A stretch of 64,000 nt of DNA from Cadophora sp. MPI-SDFR-AT-0126. Taxonomy: Eukaryota; Ascomycota; Leotiomycetes; Helotiales; Ploettnerulaceae. Where the stretch lies: positions 496,001 to 560,000 of the forward strand of contig JAGMVK010000006.1 in the NCBI GenBank assembly GCA_020747065.1, read 5' to 3'. Positions 45,780 through 57,130 of this stretch are shown in pieces. Each line of letters starts with the position of its first letter. The stretch's first letter is position 1. Under the pieces are notes generated by a model. The model made no database searches, was not told where the DNA came from, and saw nothing but the letters and a program-made list of their open reading frames with translations. The translations under genes were made by a program, and so were the position numbers.

Positions 45780-48700
45780 TACTAGCTAATAATCCGACAC
45801 GTATAAAGTCGGAAAGGGCCTGTTATCGCGGGAGGCCACGGACCTGACCTCATCGGCATAGCCCTCGAGGGCTGGTAGCAGCTACTGGCCTATAGCTGTA
45901 TCCTAGCGCCGGATTATTATATCATAAGACCTAGATATGATCTACTTACTATTAGAGGAGAAGGCCACGAAGGTAACCTAATTTATATAGCCCTCGAGGG
46001 CTAGTAGTAGCTGCTGGCCTATAGCTATATCCTAGCACCGGATTGTCTTATTACGTGATTTAAATATTATCTACTTACTATTAGAAGAAAAAGCTACGGA
46101 AGTAACTGAAATTATATAATCCTTAAGGGCTAGTAGTAGCTACTAGCTTATAGCTATATCCTAGCACCGGATTATCTTATTATATAACTTAAATATAATC
46201 TACTTACTATTAGGGGAAAAGGCTATAGAGGTAACTTAACTTATATAGCCCTCGAGGGCTAGTAGTAGCTACTAGCTTATAGCTGTGTCCTAGCACCGGA
46301 CTATCTTATTATAAGACTTAGATATAATCTGCTTACTGTCAGGGGAGAAGGCTACGAAGGTGACCTTATTTATATAGTCCTCGAGTATTTGTAGTATTGT
46401 ATTCTAATATATTTCTACTTTTAGCTTTCTCTGGATCTAAGACAGAATATATTCCTCGAAAGTTTCTCAAATAATACTCTTCTCTAAGGCAAAGATAAGA
46501 GCTGAATAATATGCTTAAAGAGGCGCTTATTCAATAATTGATCGGGTAGATATAGTAAACCGCGTTATATCTTGTATAAATATAAGTAAATCAGGACTTC
46601 GACCAAACTTGGTTATATTAGGAAAATCCGATAATAATAAGACTATACAAAAAACATACCTAAAGATCCTCGAGCTTCCAAATCATAACTATAGCGTGCG
46701 TCTAACACACCTTTCAATAGGCTTAGCGCCTTAAGCCAATACAAGAAGTACTAACGAAAGAAACTGTAAACCGAGCCACTGTTTATAAGGTCCTTGATTA
46801 TATCTTTCCTAGTTTAATATTCGAGTAGATAATTAACCTAGTAAAGATAGGAGTACTGTACCGCCGCGAGGGGATTAAGATCAGGCTACTTAACTTAGTC
46901 GATAGTAATTCCGAGAGCTCTTAGCCTATAGACATCACATCGAAGTGTCTTTCGTAGGACTTGCAGTAATCGCGAGAAGATCACATAATAGTATGCGCTA
47001 CTTCCGTTAGGGAAGAACTTATTAAATATTTTTGTAACTAAGAAATCCTTCGCAGACTAATAAATAAAAGAAATAGTTTATTCTCGAAGGGTCAGAAACA
47101 AGCTATAGGTCCCTATAATGTCTATCAGAGCTTCGTAATCATCGGATAATTCCTCGAGCTTTAGAACGAAAGAGGCAAGTTCAGCTAGAGCGATTAGTCG
47201 GAGCACAGTCGATATAATAGCTATGATCTGCCTATAAGTCTCTGCATCTTCTGACTTGTCAATTTAATCCACTATTCGTTAATAAAGTGCCTTGAGGCCT
47301 TACGGGAATTCCTTTAGCTTATCAAGAATATTCTAACGTTTAACGTCCTTCAGATTTTGATAAACTAAGGCTACCCAAAGGAATATAGTATCTAAGTTAC
47401 GATATAAGTGCTGACGAACTGCTTCGTGTATTTTGTTGTCGTATTTTTGGAGTAGCGTAAGCTGATCTACCTTGTAGCGGATATATATTGCGATAGTATT
47501 GGATATTGAGTCTTTATTTAGCTCAAGACGTAAAATGATTTTTTATATTGCCACGTTTAGCTGCTTCCTAATTTCGAGCTAGTTCTTGCTAGAGATAATT
47601 AATTTAATATAGGGAGAATTAGCGAGGTGTTGGATTATGAATTCTAAGAGTTCTAGTAGGCCCTCTACGTATTCGTTAAGTGTATCGATGATTAAGTAGG
47701 TAGTCTTCAAGCTTTTATCCGGCAGAATATCCTTAAATACTATAGATAAAGCTACCTAAGTATTAACGCCCTTAAAAGGCGTTTTAGCCCTTTATTCGTA
47801 CTTCTTTTGGACATGCGAGCGCAGTGACAGTTGCTCTAGGATAAGTAGGTAGATGAGGCCGCGGAGCACAGCGGTTGTATTATTTAGGCGCAAGTCGGTA
47901 GCTTAGCAGAAGAAGTACAACAGTAGCCTGGCTTCGTTCTTTCTCTTACTAATTTCATCGATAATACCGCAAATTAGTATCGTCTTGCCTTTGCCGGAGT
48001 CGCCCTTAATCTAGAGTAGCCGGCTCTGTTTGTTGTCGCGCTATTATTAGAAGTCGGGATATTCAAAGATCTACTGGTAGGAGTCTTATAGCAGCCTGCC
48101 CTTCGTATCCTCAATCCGCTTCTTATCCTCGCGGGGATCTGTTGTCCGTAGGTCCTATATGCAGCTTTAACTCTGTTAGTTGAATGAATTCTGCTTATCT
48201 TCTTATAAATAGTGATTAGTATATAGCTAAAGATATAGCGATTCATCTTATATTTACCTGTTAATGAATTCTGGATCTCCTTCTTAAGCTGTCTGAACGC
48301 GTGCTCCTTCTTTTCGCTATAAATAAGCGGCAAATGAATGCTAAATATGCCTAATAGCGAGTACGCCTTATCTTCTCTGCGTGTTGTCTGTCGATCTTCT
48401 GCCTACGATAATTGCTCCTCGATACTAAATTAAGTCAGAGGGACTCCTTCAAGTACTGAAATTGGAATACCTGTTATTTCCTAGATATACTGCTTTAGAG
48501 TTTCCTTATCTCCTAGTTGTTTACTATATTAAGAGAAGAATTTAACTGAGCGTAGGGTAAGGAGCTCTTAAAGGGTCCAGCCTCGTGTAAACTATTCGCT
48601 ATCTCGGAAAGTAGATTCCTAAGTACACTTAGTAGACGTATCACTTGCTTTCAGCTTTTATGTTGAAATATCTGATAAATATACGTAGTATCTGGCCAAT

Positions 48701-48999
48701 TTCTAGTACTAGCGAAACATAGAATTAATAGCCTCTATAAACTCAGTACTATTTAATTTATTAATATAGTAGGTATCTACTTAAAAGTATTGCAAGCTAT
48801 CGCGCTCCGCCTATTCTCTATAGAACTATATCTTACTATAATTAGCTATCTTCTTACAGTTACTATTCTTCAGATCTACTAAAGTAACCTCCTCTGATCC
48901 TTATCTATATAAAAGTATAGTATATTTCTTAGGTATATTACCTTCAAAGAACTCGGTTAAACTGAAATCGCTATTGTCGTTGTATTGTAGCAGACGTAT
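45780..48999 (-). pseudogene. RIP-killed HET-NACHT-WD40 NLR (HNWD/HET-E type)
   Basis: A former NLR of the type known in Podospora HET-E, HET-D and HET-R, read on the minus strand. HET domain 48999-48250: the start codon is now ATA, then IRLLQYNDNSDFSLTEFFEG, TRGWTL and the end LPLIYSEKKEHAFRQLKKEI. NACHT domain about 48090-47560: SRLL, KGDSGKGKTILICGIIDEI (P-loop intact), LIIDTLNEYVEGLLELL (Walker B, DALDE changed to DTLNE) and IKLIISSKNQ. The WD40 part lies at 46400-45840. Stops throughout are TAG/TAA at former tryptophan or glutamine positions, the RIP signature. It lies wholly inside the 44771-50078 element. It cannot be expressed as protein. Confidence 0.85.
45841..46400 (-). repeat. Tandem 126-bp WD40-coding repeats
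   Basis: At least four units with exact 126-bp spacing, marked by AGCCCTCGAGGGCT (near 45860, 45983, 46109 in the variant form and 46235). On the minus strand each encodes a 42-residue WD40 blade (DTAIGQ, then LPALEGYADEVRSVA). Units are still very alike despite RIP, pointing to homogenisation before inactivation, as is known for HNWD genes. Confidence 0.75.
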
Positions 49000-49384
49000 A
49001 ATCGATTAGGTCCAAGGATCATAAGAAGGAGGGTTCTCGGTAGTAATTGACTTATCGAGTTAATCAGATACAAAGAGTGAAGCCTTTACGTTAGGTTAAG
49101 GCTGGCGTACTTAGCTGGGCGGTAGCCTCGCGGTAATAGTATTATTATATAATACTGGAAGCGTATAAGACCGGCCCTATCGCTCAGGCTCACCGGCGAA
49201 GTTAATCTCAATTAATAGTAGCTTACGCTGTTTTTATTACTGAGAGGTAATATGAAGAAATATAGAACTTAGATGACAGAAAAAGAATACTAGGCCCAGA
49301 AAACCCTTAATTATCCATTAATAGTTCTAGCCTTATATCTTAGGCTGCTACTTATAAGTAAGCTATAGCGAAACCACGGCGAAA

Positions 49385-50078
49385 TTACCGAAGTTTTACG
49401 AGAGGTGCGGGGTCAGTTACTTCTAGCTAAGAATCGTTAGTTCCGTTGATTAGAAGTACTAAAACGCAGGGAAGCTATATAACTGTTTACGCGCTATAAC
49501 AGCTATAAAGCTTATAGGGGTCTAAGATAAAAAAGTATGGATCTGAAAGTTTAGGAAGAGCCTTTGAGTTATATAAGGAATAATAAGAGCTCGCTAGTAA
49601 AGCTGTAGTAGAAGACTCATACTGAAGTCTATATAGAGGCTTCTTATAGATAAGACAGAAAGGTAATAATACAAATATAAAATTTTATTCTAATAGTCTC
49701 AAATTACTAATAAATAGTTATATGATATATTAGTCCGCAGGCCTATTCAAGGGGTTAATAGTGCCAGGTATGGCCCTATACGTAGGTAAGGGCATATTCG
49801 GTACTGTTCCGGGAGTGTTTCGGGAGGAGGTATATATAGGGATTCCTTACGCTCACTTATAAGAATATACCTTTTATAACACTTGAAAAACTACCGGTTA
49901 ATATGTACAGTTAAATACGTATATAGCTACTATTTCCGGTACTGTACTGATATAATACCTCAGATTATTCTTTTTTTATGGAATTATAAATTGATGTAGA
50001 GCTGAGAATTATTAAATTCAAAGTACCTTTCATTTTTCTCGGCACGTAGGGTTTCTCGGCACGCAGGGACGGACGTTA
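49385..50078 (-). repeat. Right terminal inverted repeat arm with internal insertion
   Basis: Reverse complement of the left arm. The segment 49723-49962 (TGATATATTAGTCC...ATAATACCTCA) has no counterpart in the left arm and starts with TG and ends with CA, so it is probably a solo LTR or small insertion. Confidence 0.65.
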
Positions 50079-50180
50079 TATGTCTGATTTAGTGGGTCAA
50101 GTAAATTTAGCGAGTTCAGACTAGAATAAGTTACGTCGTTCATAGATTTATTAATATTCAAAGCCAATGTACCGATTAAA

Positions 50181-50224
50181 TTTTCCGGCACGGAGGGTTT
50201 TCCGGCACGCAGGGATGGACGTTA
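50181..50224 (-). repeat. Second, related element end
   Basis: ATTTTCCGGCACGGAGGG, then TTTTCCGGCACGCAGGG and ATGGACGTTA: the same architecture as the right end at 50078 but a diverged version, 146 bp further out. It is probably the end of a related element into which the 5.3-kb element inserted, or a duplicated terminus. Confidence 0.6.
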
Positions 50225-50985
50225 ATGATCTTGCGAACGAGTAACTTAGATAGCATATCTCGTCTGGATGATTCACGCCCCCAAAGCTTCCTTGTTCCTA
50301 CTGTAACACTATTCTGTTCTGGACTTGGACTCTGCAGGTTCAATTGTTTATCTTCCTAAGTTAATTGGGCTATGGAGGGCCTGAATCTGCCCCCTTGAAT
50401 CCAAGTGGTGGTGTAGTGTGGTGTAGATATTATTTACCCTGACCCATCCTTTCTCAGGATCCAAGTGGTGGGAGCCAGATTTAGACCCCTTTAGATCCAA
50501 AAATAGTCTGAGGTCTAAACTTCTACGCGTCCGATGGAAGTTCTCCCAGATGTTGCACATCGTCCTGAGAAGCCTCACGACGACCGCAACCTCCTGAGCC
50601 TATGGTTATCCTATCTACCAGGTAGAATACACTGATATTCTGCTTGTAACACTGGTCTAGTCTATTCGACAAACAACTGCTAAAGCGAATAGTATTATTT
50701 ACTACATAAGTAAAATCTGCTATTCATAGCAGATCATCTTATAAATATGCGTTAACGTAGAGATCGTGGTTAAAAACAACTTCTTTCCGCATAATATATC
50801 ACTTAAGTTAGTCCTCTTCTCTCCAGCCACTATTTATATGGATTTTATTATCTCTTGCTTACTTAATACAGCTCCTACAATATTCTTTATTACTTTTGCC
50901 ATGCTTTCCGTTAGGGCAGTAAAAGGAGTTCTGTTATTATACCAGAGGGATTATTATAGTCTCTATATTACTACTCGTTGTAATC
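50225..50985. other. Right border of the transposon island, no gene recognised
   Basis: Ordinary to moderately TA-rich sequence. Two direct copies of ATCCAAGTGGTGG lie near 50400 and 50460. The open frame at 50766-51080 overlaps the next pseudogene on the other strand and has no recognisable domain. Confidence 0.35.
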
Positions 50986-51390
50986 TCAGTAAAGTAATCC
51001 TCTACTATGAATATGCGGCCCTTAGGATCAGACGTAGTATATTTCCTGAAAGATTCTCGGTCTTAAGTTTCAGTAGCTAAATAATAGATTTCGATAACCT
51101 CTAAATATTTACGTTCATATAACCATCTTTCTAGTCTTTCAATAACGAAATATTTTACTTCCTCTAGTAGAGCTTAATAAAGCGCGAAATCGTGACCTTT
51201 TTCTCTGTCGTAGAAGACCGGAAGAACTCCGGTCCGAAGATACCGAAGGATATGTTTAAAGATATGAGCGTCGGTTTCGATAAAGTATAAGCTATCCTCC
51301 TGTTCATCACCCTATTTCCCAGAGAACAGGTTCTTGAAGTATATACTTTAACCCAGCTATCTCTCCGGGTCAGTGACGAAGTTACGTTAC
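50985..51390 (-). pseudogene. BTB/T1 (KCTD-like) domain pseudogene
   Basis: Minus-strand reading YFKNLFSGK, then SLYFIETDAHIFKHILRYLR, TGVLPVFYDREKGHDFALY, LLEEVKYFVIERLERWLYER and KYLEV has the signature of potassium-channel-tetramerisation-type BTB domains (YFIDRD..F.HILRYLR). It is broken by at least four in-frame stops, including TAA and TAG where tryptophan or glutamine would be expected. No start or end is recoverable. Confidence 0.65.
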
Positions 51391-52004
51391 GATATTTTGA
51401 TTATGATATACATGATCACCCTAGGGAGACGTTCTGTTGTCAAGAAGTGAAATCGATAATTAAGTCTAGGATATTTCAGTCTTATTATGAGACGTCTTAG
51501 ATAGTTTTAGACTTGATTAAGGACAACTTTTCGATATTAGAGGAGGGAAGCAGTAAAGGGTTCTAGTAAGGGAATGATTCCGAGCTAGTGTTATGTAACT
51601 CAAAGAAATCAATCATCTAGTTTATGGTTAGGCCACGTGTTCACGCAGGCGTCGGTGACCGAATGCAGATATGAGGCTGGCGATCAATGCCTGGTTATTT
51701 TTGCCCTTCACCATTCAGAGGCTGACATTATAAGATGGGCGATTGACAGAACAAACATAAGTTCAATCTAAAAGTCGAGCACAGAACAATGTCTCAATTT
51801 CAAGCTCTGCGTGGACCAGCTGCTCTCACTTCTACCTGCTGCGCTAGCGTCAGGGAGCCAATTTCTGCTCCCTTTTCGGCACCACCGCCTTGGGACCCAA
51901 TCTGGCTCCTCAAGGCACAGGACGGGCAACCCCGGAAATCCACTGCATCGAACTCCCTTGTGAGTAAGCTGAAACTTTGCATTGAAACCCAAACTAAGTT
52001 TGAA
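51391..52004. other. Intergenic, no gene recognised
   Basis: Open frames at 51768-51992 on the minus strand and 51789-52064 on the plus strand overlap each other and show no domain. Nothing else is seen. Confidence 0.35.
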
Positions 52005-52340
52005 AAAGGAATTTCCTTGGCGCCCTTTGTTACAAGGGATATACTTAACTATGCTTATAATTAATTCTGTAAGTAGAGAATTTCCTTGGCGTTATCAGGA
52101 GGGCATATGCCCAAATTTGCGCTTGGCGTTGTTTGTCACGAAGGCATTTGTCTTCGTTCATCTATACATAGGGATTTCCTCGGTATCATTTATACGAGGG
52201 CATACGCTTAAATTTGCGAATACCTAAAATTAAATCTAGTAACAGGGATATTTAGCTTGAGGGTTTCCTTAATATTGTATATCAAAAGAGAATATGCCTA
52301 AATTTGAGTTTGCTTAAAATTAGGTCTGTAAATAAGGATT
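52005..52340 (+). repeat. Degenerate tandem repeat, unit about 75-105 bp
   Basis: Four diverged units begin with GAATTTCCTTGGCG, GAATTTCCTTGGCG, GGATTTCCTCGGTA and GGTTTCCTTAATA (near 52009, 52078, 52171 and 52262). Three carry the shared core GGGCATATGCCCAAATTTG or a variant of it. It looks like a small non-coding minisatellite, mildly RIP-mutated towards the right. Confidence 0.55.
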
Positions 52341-52880
52341 TTCTAGATTTTTCCTTGACTTCCCACCGGGGTGGTTCGTCCCAGCACTCCCACCACCGCA
52401 GGCAAGGGATTTAGGGACAAGGGAATTTGAGGACAAGAAACTTTGAACGGACGGTGCTGTGTTCTGAATAATGCCGAGCGCCGTATGCTTAATACCGCCA
52501 TACGTTGAAAAATGCCAAGTGCTTGATTTTCCACCTTTTCTGTACCTCATTGTGATTAACTTGTTACGTTGATATCCACTGGGCCCCTGCATCCGCACAG
52601 AATTCTGTCAACCACTGTTGCGGGCAAAGCCCACACTAGCCTAGCGTCGATACCCCAGGCATGAAGCTTCATAGCGGCGGGGTAGCTGGCTTAGACATTC
52701 TTCACCATTAAGCAGAATATGATGCCCTCTCTTCATTTTTAAGAAGAAAGCTATAAACCATTGATCAGACGCTCGTGTAGTTCAAGATAGCGGTCAGCTT
52801 TAATAAGTAATATGTCCTTGGCCTAGGTTTAATTATAGTAGAAGCTGATTTTTGCGGTAATAAGACTTCTCAGTTTAAAG
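52341..52880. other. Intergenic, no gene recognised
   Basis: A GC-richer stretch to about 52640, then increasingly TA-rich. Short open frames on the minus strand near 52320-52600 have no recognisable domain. Confidence 0.35.
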
Positions 52881-52889
52881 CCCTTTTAA

Positions 52890-53790
52890 TTCCTTATAGG
52901 TCCTAATAGCCCGGATCGCAAGCTATTTACGATCCATACTGCTATAGTGGAAAGTCTTTCGGCCCCGCTTGCTATTATAATAAACAGTTCGATGCGCGAG
53001 GTAATTAACGGAGTTGCAACACTGGAGGATATCGACGAATAAACCTTTATGAGGTTCTGCGAGTTTGCCTACTTAGGGGACTATACACTAGCATAGCAGA
53101 AGCTTGTGCTAGCTAGTGCCGACTTCGAGAGAGGAGGGTCTCCTATACCTACGAGAGATTATATAGAAGAACCTTTCGCAGCTTCTAAGAAAAAGGATAA
53201 AAAGGAGAAAAGGATGAAAAAGAGCGGTTTCGATTTTACTAGTCTTAATAACGTTGAAGTATCTTATAAATAATATAGATAACGCGGTTTTAGAGTACTT
53301 ACGCAGATCCTCCGGGACGAATTCTAACGACGCAGGTACTCGGTAGTTAGTCTAAAGTTTCAACTAAATAAATCTCTAGACGAAAGCGAGAACAACGATA
53401 GCCCGCTTCTTTATTATGCTTAAGTATATATCTTCACTAAGATATATAATATAACTGATTTACGTTTATTAGCTCTTAATAAATTACATCAGGCGCTTTA
53501 TTCTTTTAAGGTAGTTGCAGGTTAGATAAGAAAGGTAATCGATCTTGCTTAATTTAGCTATTATAATAATAATACTCAAGATAACGACGCTAGGCAGGAT
53601 ATAGATAGTTTAAGAAGTATAGTTATGTAATTTATAGTGTGCGTGTTTAAGACAATAGTAAAGGATAATAGATTTCTAGTGTTAATAGAGGAAGAAGGGC
53701 GTTTTACGAGAGACCTTATAGCTTCGTTAGGGAAAAGAATCATAGGAGATGCTAGGTAATAGGGTGGGATTGCCGAGATTGCAACCATCA
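52890..53790 (+). pseudogene. BTB/POZ domain protein pseudogene
   Basis: The plus-strand reading retains a fungal BTB/POZ protein: FTIHTAIVESLSAPLAIII, then MREVINGVATLEDIDE, FMRFCEFAYLGDYTL, a charged linker (KKKDKKEKRMKKS), LLYYAXVYIFTKIYNITDLR with one stop (X), LLALNKLHQALYSF, and a C-terminal helical part (VFKTIVKDNRFLVLIEEEGR, then FTRDLIASLGKRI). Stops replace glutamate-, tryptophan- and glutamine-type codons in several places and TA content is raised, so RIP or drift has killed it. The family is large and commonly duplicated in fungi. Confidence 0.75.
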
Positions 53791-54970
53791 AAATGAAGGG
53801 GGGGAGGGGGGGATGATCTACTCACCCACTCGTGATTATCCTTGTGGGCTCTTATATTACCGTAGGAGAATCAATAAGTAGATTTTCACCAGAGAGGCAG
53901 TGCCAGCTAACCTCCTTTACACTGGGAGCCTAAGTTAGTTTGAGAAATGATGGCCACCATCCTGAAGCGCGCCGTCCGCCAGCCCAAGTCCTGCTTTGCC
54001 TGCCATTCTACCTCCAAATGATGTGTCCCAGTCGCCGCCCCGACCCTTTCGGGACTACGAGAAGGATGTGGGTAAGGTGAAGTAAAACAGGAATGCTTCT
54101 ACTGACACAAAACGTGGTAAGGAAGAGAGGCAACGAACATCAGTCAGGTGCAATCTGAACGCCTGATCAAGGGGGGTAACTTGAGACACAAGGCACGTTC
54201 CTCATCCTAGCCATCACTTGTAGCTTCCTCCCATGCGAACGAGATGCAGATGGGTCCCCTTTGGATGCATCATTTGGCTGAACGGCCCAGTAATCTCTCC
54301 TCTGATCACCTCTCTTGTTCTCCCATTACCCCATTCCCTTACTACCCACTACAACCGTACTGCCTGTCTCTCTGTCTTCTTCCAAAACGTTTCGACTGCG
54401 CCTGCTCCTTACCGGTAATTATATGTACTTGACCTACCCCCTTCCTCCGCCCCCCCCCAAAAAAACGCCCCCACTGTAATATCCGTTATATTCGCAAAGC
54501 TTGAGGGAGTGTGTGTCGGTCTCCGCAGTTTGGTGGACTTAATTTCGAGGGAGAGTGCAAATGAGGCCGTCGAGACGGTGTTAGATTTAGGAGCTTCAAT
54601 AAAAGGATGCGGAGATACGGGAGAAAGAGATGAACATACCTGGAATTATTTGCTAGCTAACAGTGGTTCCAACAGGACCAATTGCGCCTGTCACAATGCT
54701 CATTCACAACCCCACTGCAGTAGAGACTGGAAAAATGCAAGAGAAAAGAATGGGGAATACGGAAAAACTGAGAGCGTTGCAAGAGAGCGAAATCATCAGC
54801 GGGTGCATGCACGACTTCGTAATGGTGTAAAGAAGAGAATTTAATTCAGGAAAGCGTATTACAAATATCAAAAATTAAAACGAAAATGTGTAGAAATAAA
54901 AACAAAAACACGCAAATGACATCAGACTGAGTAACTTACAGCGAACTTCTCGGACCGATCAGAGAGATGA
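53791..54970. other. Intergenic with a possible gene scrap
   Basis: Near 53948-54070 a GC-rich plus-strand piece begins MMATILKRAVRQPKSCFACH and stops after 24 codons. The next frame reads SQSPPRPFRDYEKDVG, so it may be a fragment of a basic mitochondrial-type protein. Homopolymer runs of C and A lie near 54450-54467. The remainder to 54970 shows nothing I recognise. Confidence 0.35.
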
Positions 54971-54977
54971 GCGCATA

Positions 54978-57130
54978 CTACTCCTCTAATTCAATTTCTT
55001 CGTCCTTGAACTGCTCCTGATCTTCACCTTCATACATGTCTTGGCCACACAACCCACCAGTGACTGCCAAGTCATTGCAGATGTGACGCTTAAATTTGAG
55101 AAATGAGACATTGCCCGATGAGTGTCCTAACGCAACGCTGCTGTTCCAAATAGCTATTGAAGTTGCTCGATACTCTGGTGGAAGCCAGAGAATGTTTATC
55201 TCCCCTTCTCTTATCCACTCATTTGACACAAGCAAACTATATGCCTTGCCGTCAGGGGAGGAGGCTACTGATCTGACCCAGCCCGAATAGCCCTCGAGCG
55301 TCTGTTGCAGCGCGCCTATTGTGGCGTCCCAAAGCCGCACCGTCTTGTCCCTTGACCCCTACACAACGAGCCTGCCGTCTGGCGAGAAGGCTACTGACCT
55401 GACCGAGTCCGAGTGGCCCTCGAGCGTCTGCTGCAGTGCTCCTGTCGCGGTGTCCCAGAGCCGCACCGTCTTGTCGTCTGACCCTGACACCACGAGCCTG
55501 TTGTCTGGCGAGAAGGTTACTGATCTGACCCAGCCCGAGTGCCCCTCGAGCGTCTGCAGTGCCGCATTCCAATTTCCTTGTACTTTTGGTTTCTTTTGAA
55601 TCCAATATAGGATAGAGTTTTTAAAGTGTCTGCGGATAATGCTATTCTCTGGGGCGAAGACAAGAGACGAACAATACAGTTGGAGGGGTACATGTTCAAT
55701 CACTGACCTGTTATATAACGCAAAGCGCTTTGCATCATGGATAAACGCATGGAGATTAGGAGTTTTATTACTCTTATTACAAATCAGTTATGGTTCTTTA
55801 TTGTATTGTAAAGAAACTTATCGTAATTTGTGCCTCTAAGGCCAAAATCATACGGATCCCTTCTGACGTCTTACCCAACCAGCCAAGGGCCTCGAGCTAG
55901 TGAAGGAGATGCACCTGCAGGAACCGATGAATTTGATCGTTGTCGTAAAGCTGAGCACCACTCTTCTGAAGATGCTGGATCTAGTATAGACACGCGTATT
56001 GAACTTCGGAGGGGAGGCATTTCCTAACGCGACTGCTCTCAACTTAAGTGGCTTAACAACCAGGAGTACGCATTTCGCAGATGTCCTTCTTAAGTGTTTC
56101 AGACATTAACTGTATGCAGCTAGTAACTAATGTCTGATGCGCCTACTTCTCATCCACCCAGAAATTTCCATATCGATCTTTATTAAGCAGGAAGTCGCGA
56201 AACGAAGGATGATGTAGACGGAGCAAGCGAGTCTGGTCCTCAGGAATATCAAGAATCGCATAAAGATCCTCAAGTGGCTGGTTAACAATTTCTTCTAGGA
56301 GATGCAGTAGCCTGGCCAATAAAAAGACAGATAGAGGTAAGAGCAAGGCTACTATATTTCCGAGCGTGTGTTTTAGCATTCTATATAACTCTTCTTTTTC
56401 TTTGTCTGTATAGTCCGAGGAAATAGAATAGTTAAGGAAGGTAATATATATCTCGTTGAGGTGCTTCTCTAGTGCTATAACTGCGCTGCTACTGCTGTTA
56501 AGGATTGCATTTAGTCTCTTAGGTGCAAATCGCTTCCCTTCACGAATAAACCGACATGCCGTTGCTGCCTAGATGAAGAGGCTACTAGCATTTAGAACCA
56601 GCTGTCTAAGAACCTGCTCGCCTGGCCAGCCAGCTCCAAGAGTCCACTCCTACCCGATTATGCCCATATTGTATTTTAGGAATAGAGAGATGTCATGATT
56701 GATAATCGCTAGCGCTATATTTTGGAGTATAAAGTCCTGGTGTTCAGCTTGTGGGATATGGTACATGCCGTGTCAGATTGGAATTTCAGGTCTGCTCGTT
56801 AGAAAGACTCGAAGTCGTACTGTCTTTAATGATCGAGCTTCAGCTAGGAGCTATAGGATAATCCGTACGTTGTTATCATCCTCGCACTCGTCGAGTGCGT
56901 CAACTATAAGAATAATTAAGCACTGAAAAGCGCTGCAATCTAGGTGTGACAGAGGATGGAGGATCAGCTGGCGCCACTAGTCACGGAGTGACTGGCTCGC
57001 AACGTCTTTGCGTTTGGAAACAGCATCAGAGATATGCTTTTGGAGAGATGACACGGTATACGCGAGCTGCCTGGCAACACTTGTGAAGAACCTCCCGCCT
57101 AGCTGCTCGAAATCCGACATTGCGAAGATG
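54978..57130 (-). pseudogene. NACHT-WD40 NLR pseudogene, 5' truncated
   Basis: Second NLR of the window, read on the minus strand. The NACHT part begins mid-domain at about 57130 (GRFFTSVARQLAYTVSSLQK), with Walker B LIILIVDALDECEDDNN and sensor LRVFLTSRPEIPI. The P-loop and any N-terminal effector domain are missing. It continues through the post-NACHT helical region (LLRLHHPSFRDFLLNKDR, 56143-56379) and the linker (YIQHLQKSGAQLY in degraded form) to three WD40 repeats of 126 bp, 55250-55580 (GSDDKTVRLWDTATGALQ, TLEGHSDSVRSVAFSPDGR). A divergent C-terminus ends near 54978 (FKDEEIELEE). TAG stops at 56979-56977, 56652-56650 and 56571-56569 interrupt the frame. RIP is milder than in the other NLR. 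Domain order is the same as for HET-E type genes. Confidence 0.82.

Larger units (their letters stand above)
44771..50078. mobile_element. 5.3-kb element with long terminal inverted repeats carrying an NLR pseudogene
   Basis: The left end TAACGTCTCACCCTGCGTGC and the right end (reverse complement TAACGTCCGTCCCTGCGTGC) are inverted copies, each followed by a doubled motif TGCGTGCCGAGAAA. The match continues inwards: 44771-45250 pairs with 49385-50078 in reverse complement, interrupted only by a 240-base insertion at 49723-49962 in the right arm. The interior holds a dead HET-NACHT-WD40 gene on the minus strand and no transposase that I can see, so the element would be non-autonomous. TA flanks both ends, consistent with a TA target duplication. 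The whole element is RIP-mutated. Confidence 0.75.

Noticed and set aside
45841..46400. Regular repeats that could suggest a CRISPR-like array
   Set aside because: Spacing is 126 bp without distinct spacers, the minus-strand translation gives WD40 blades, and the organism is a fungus.
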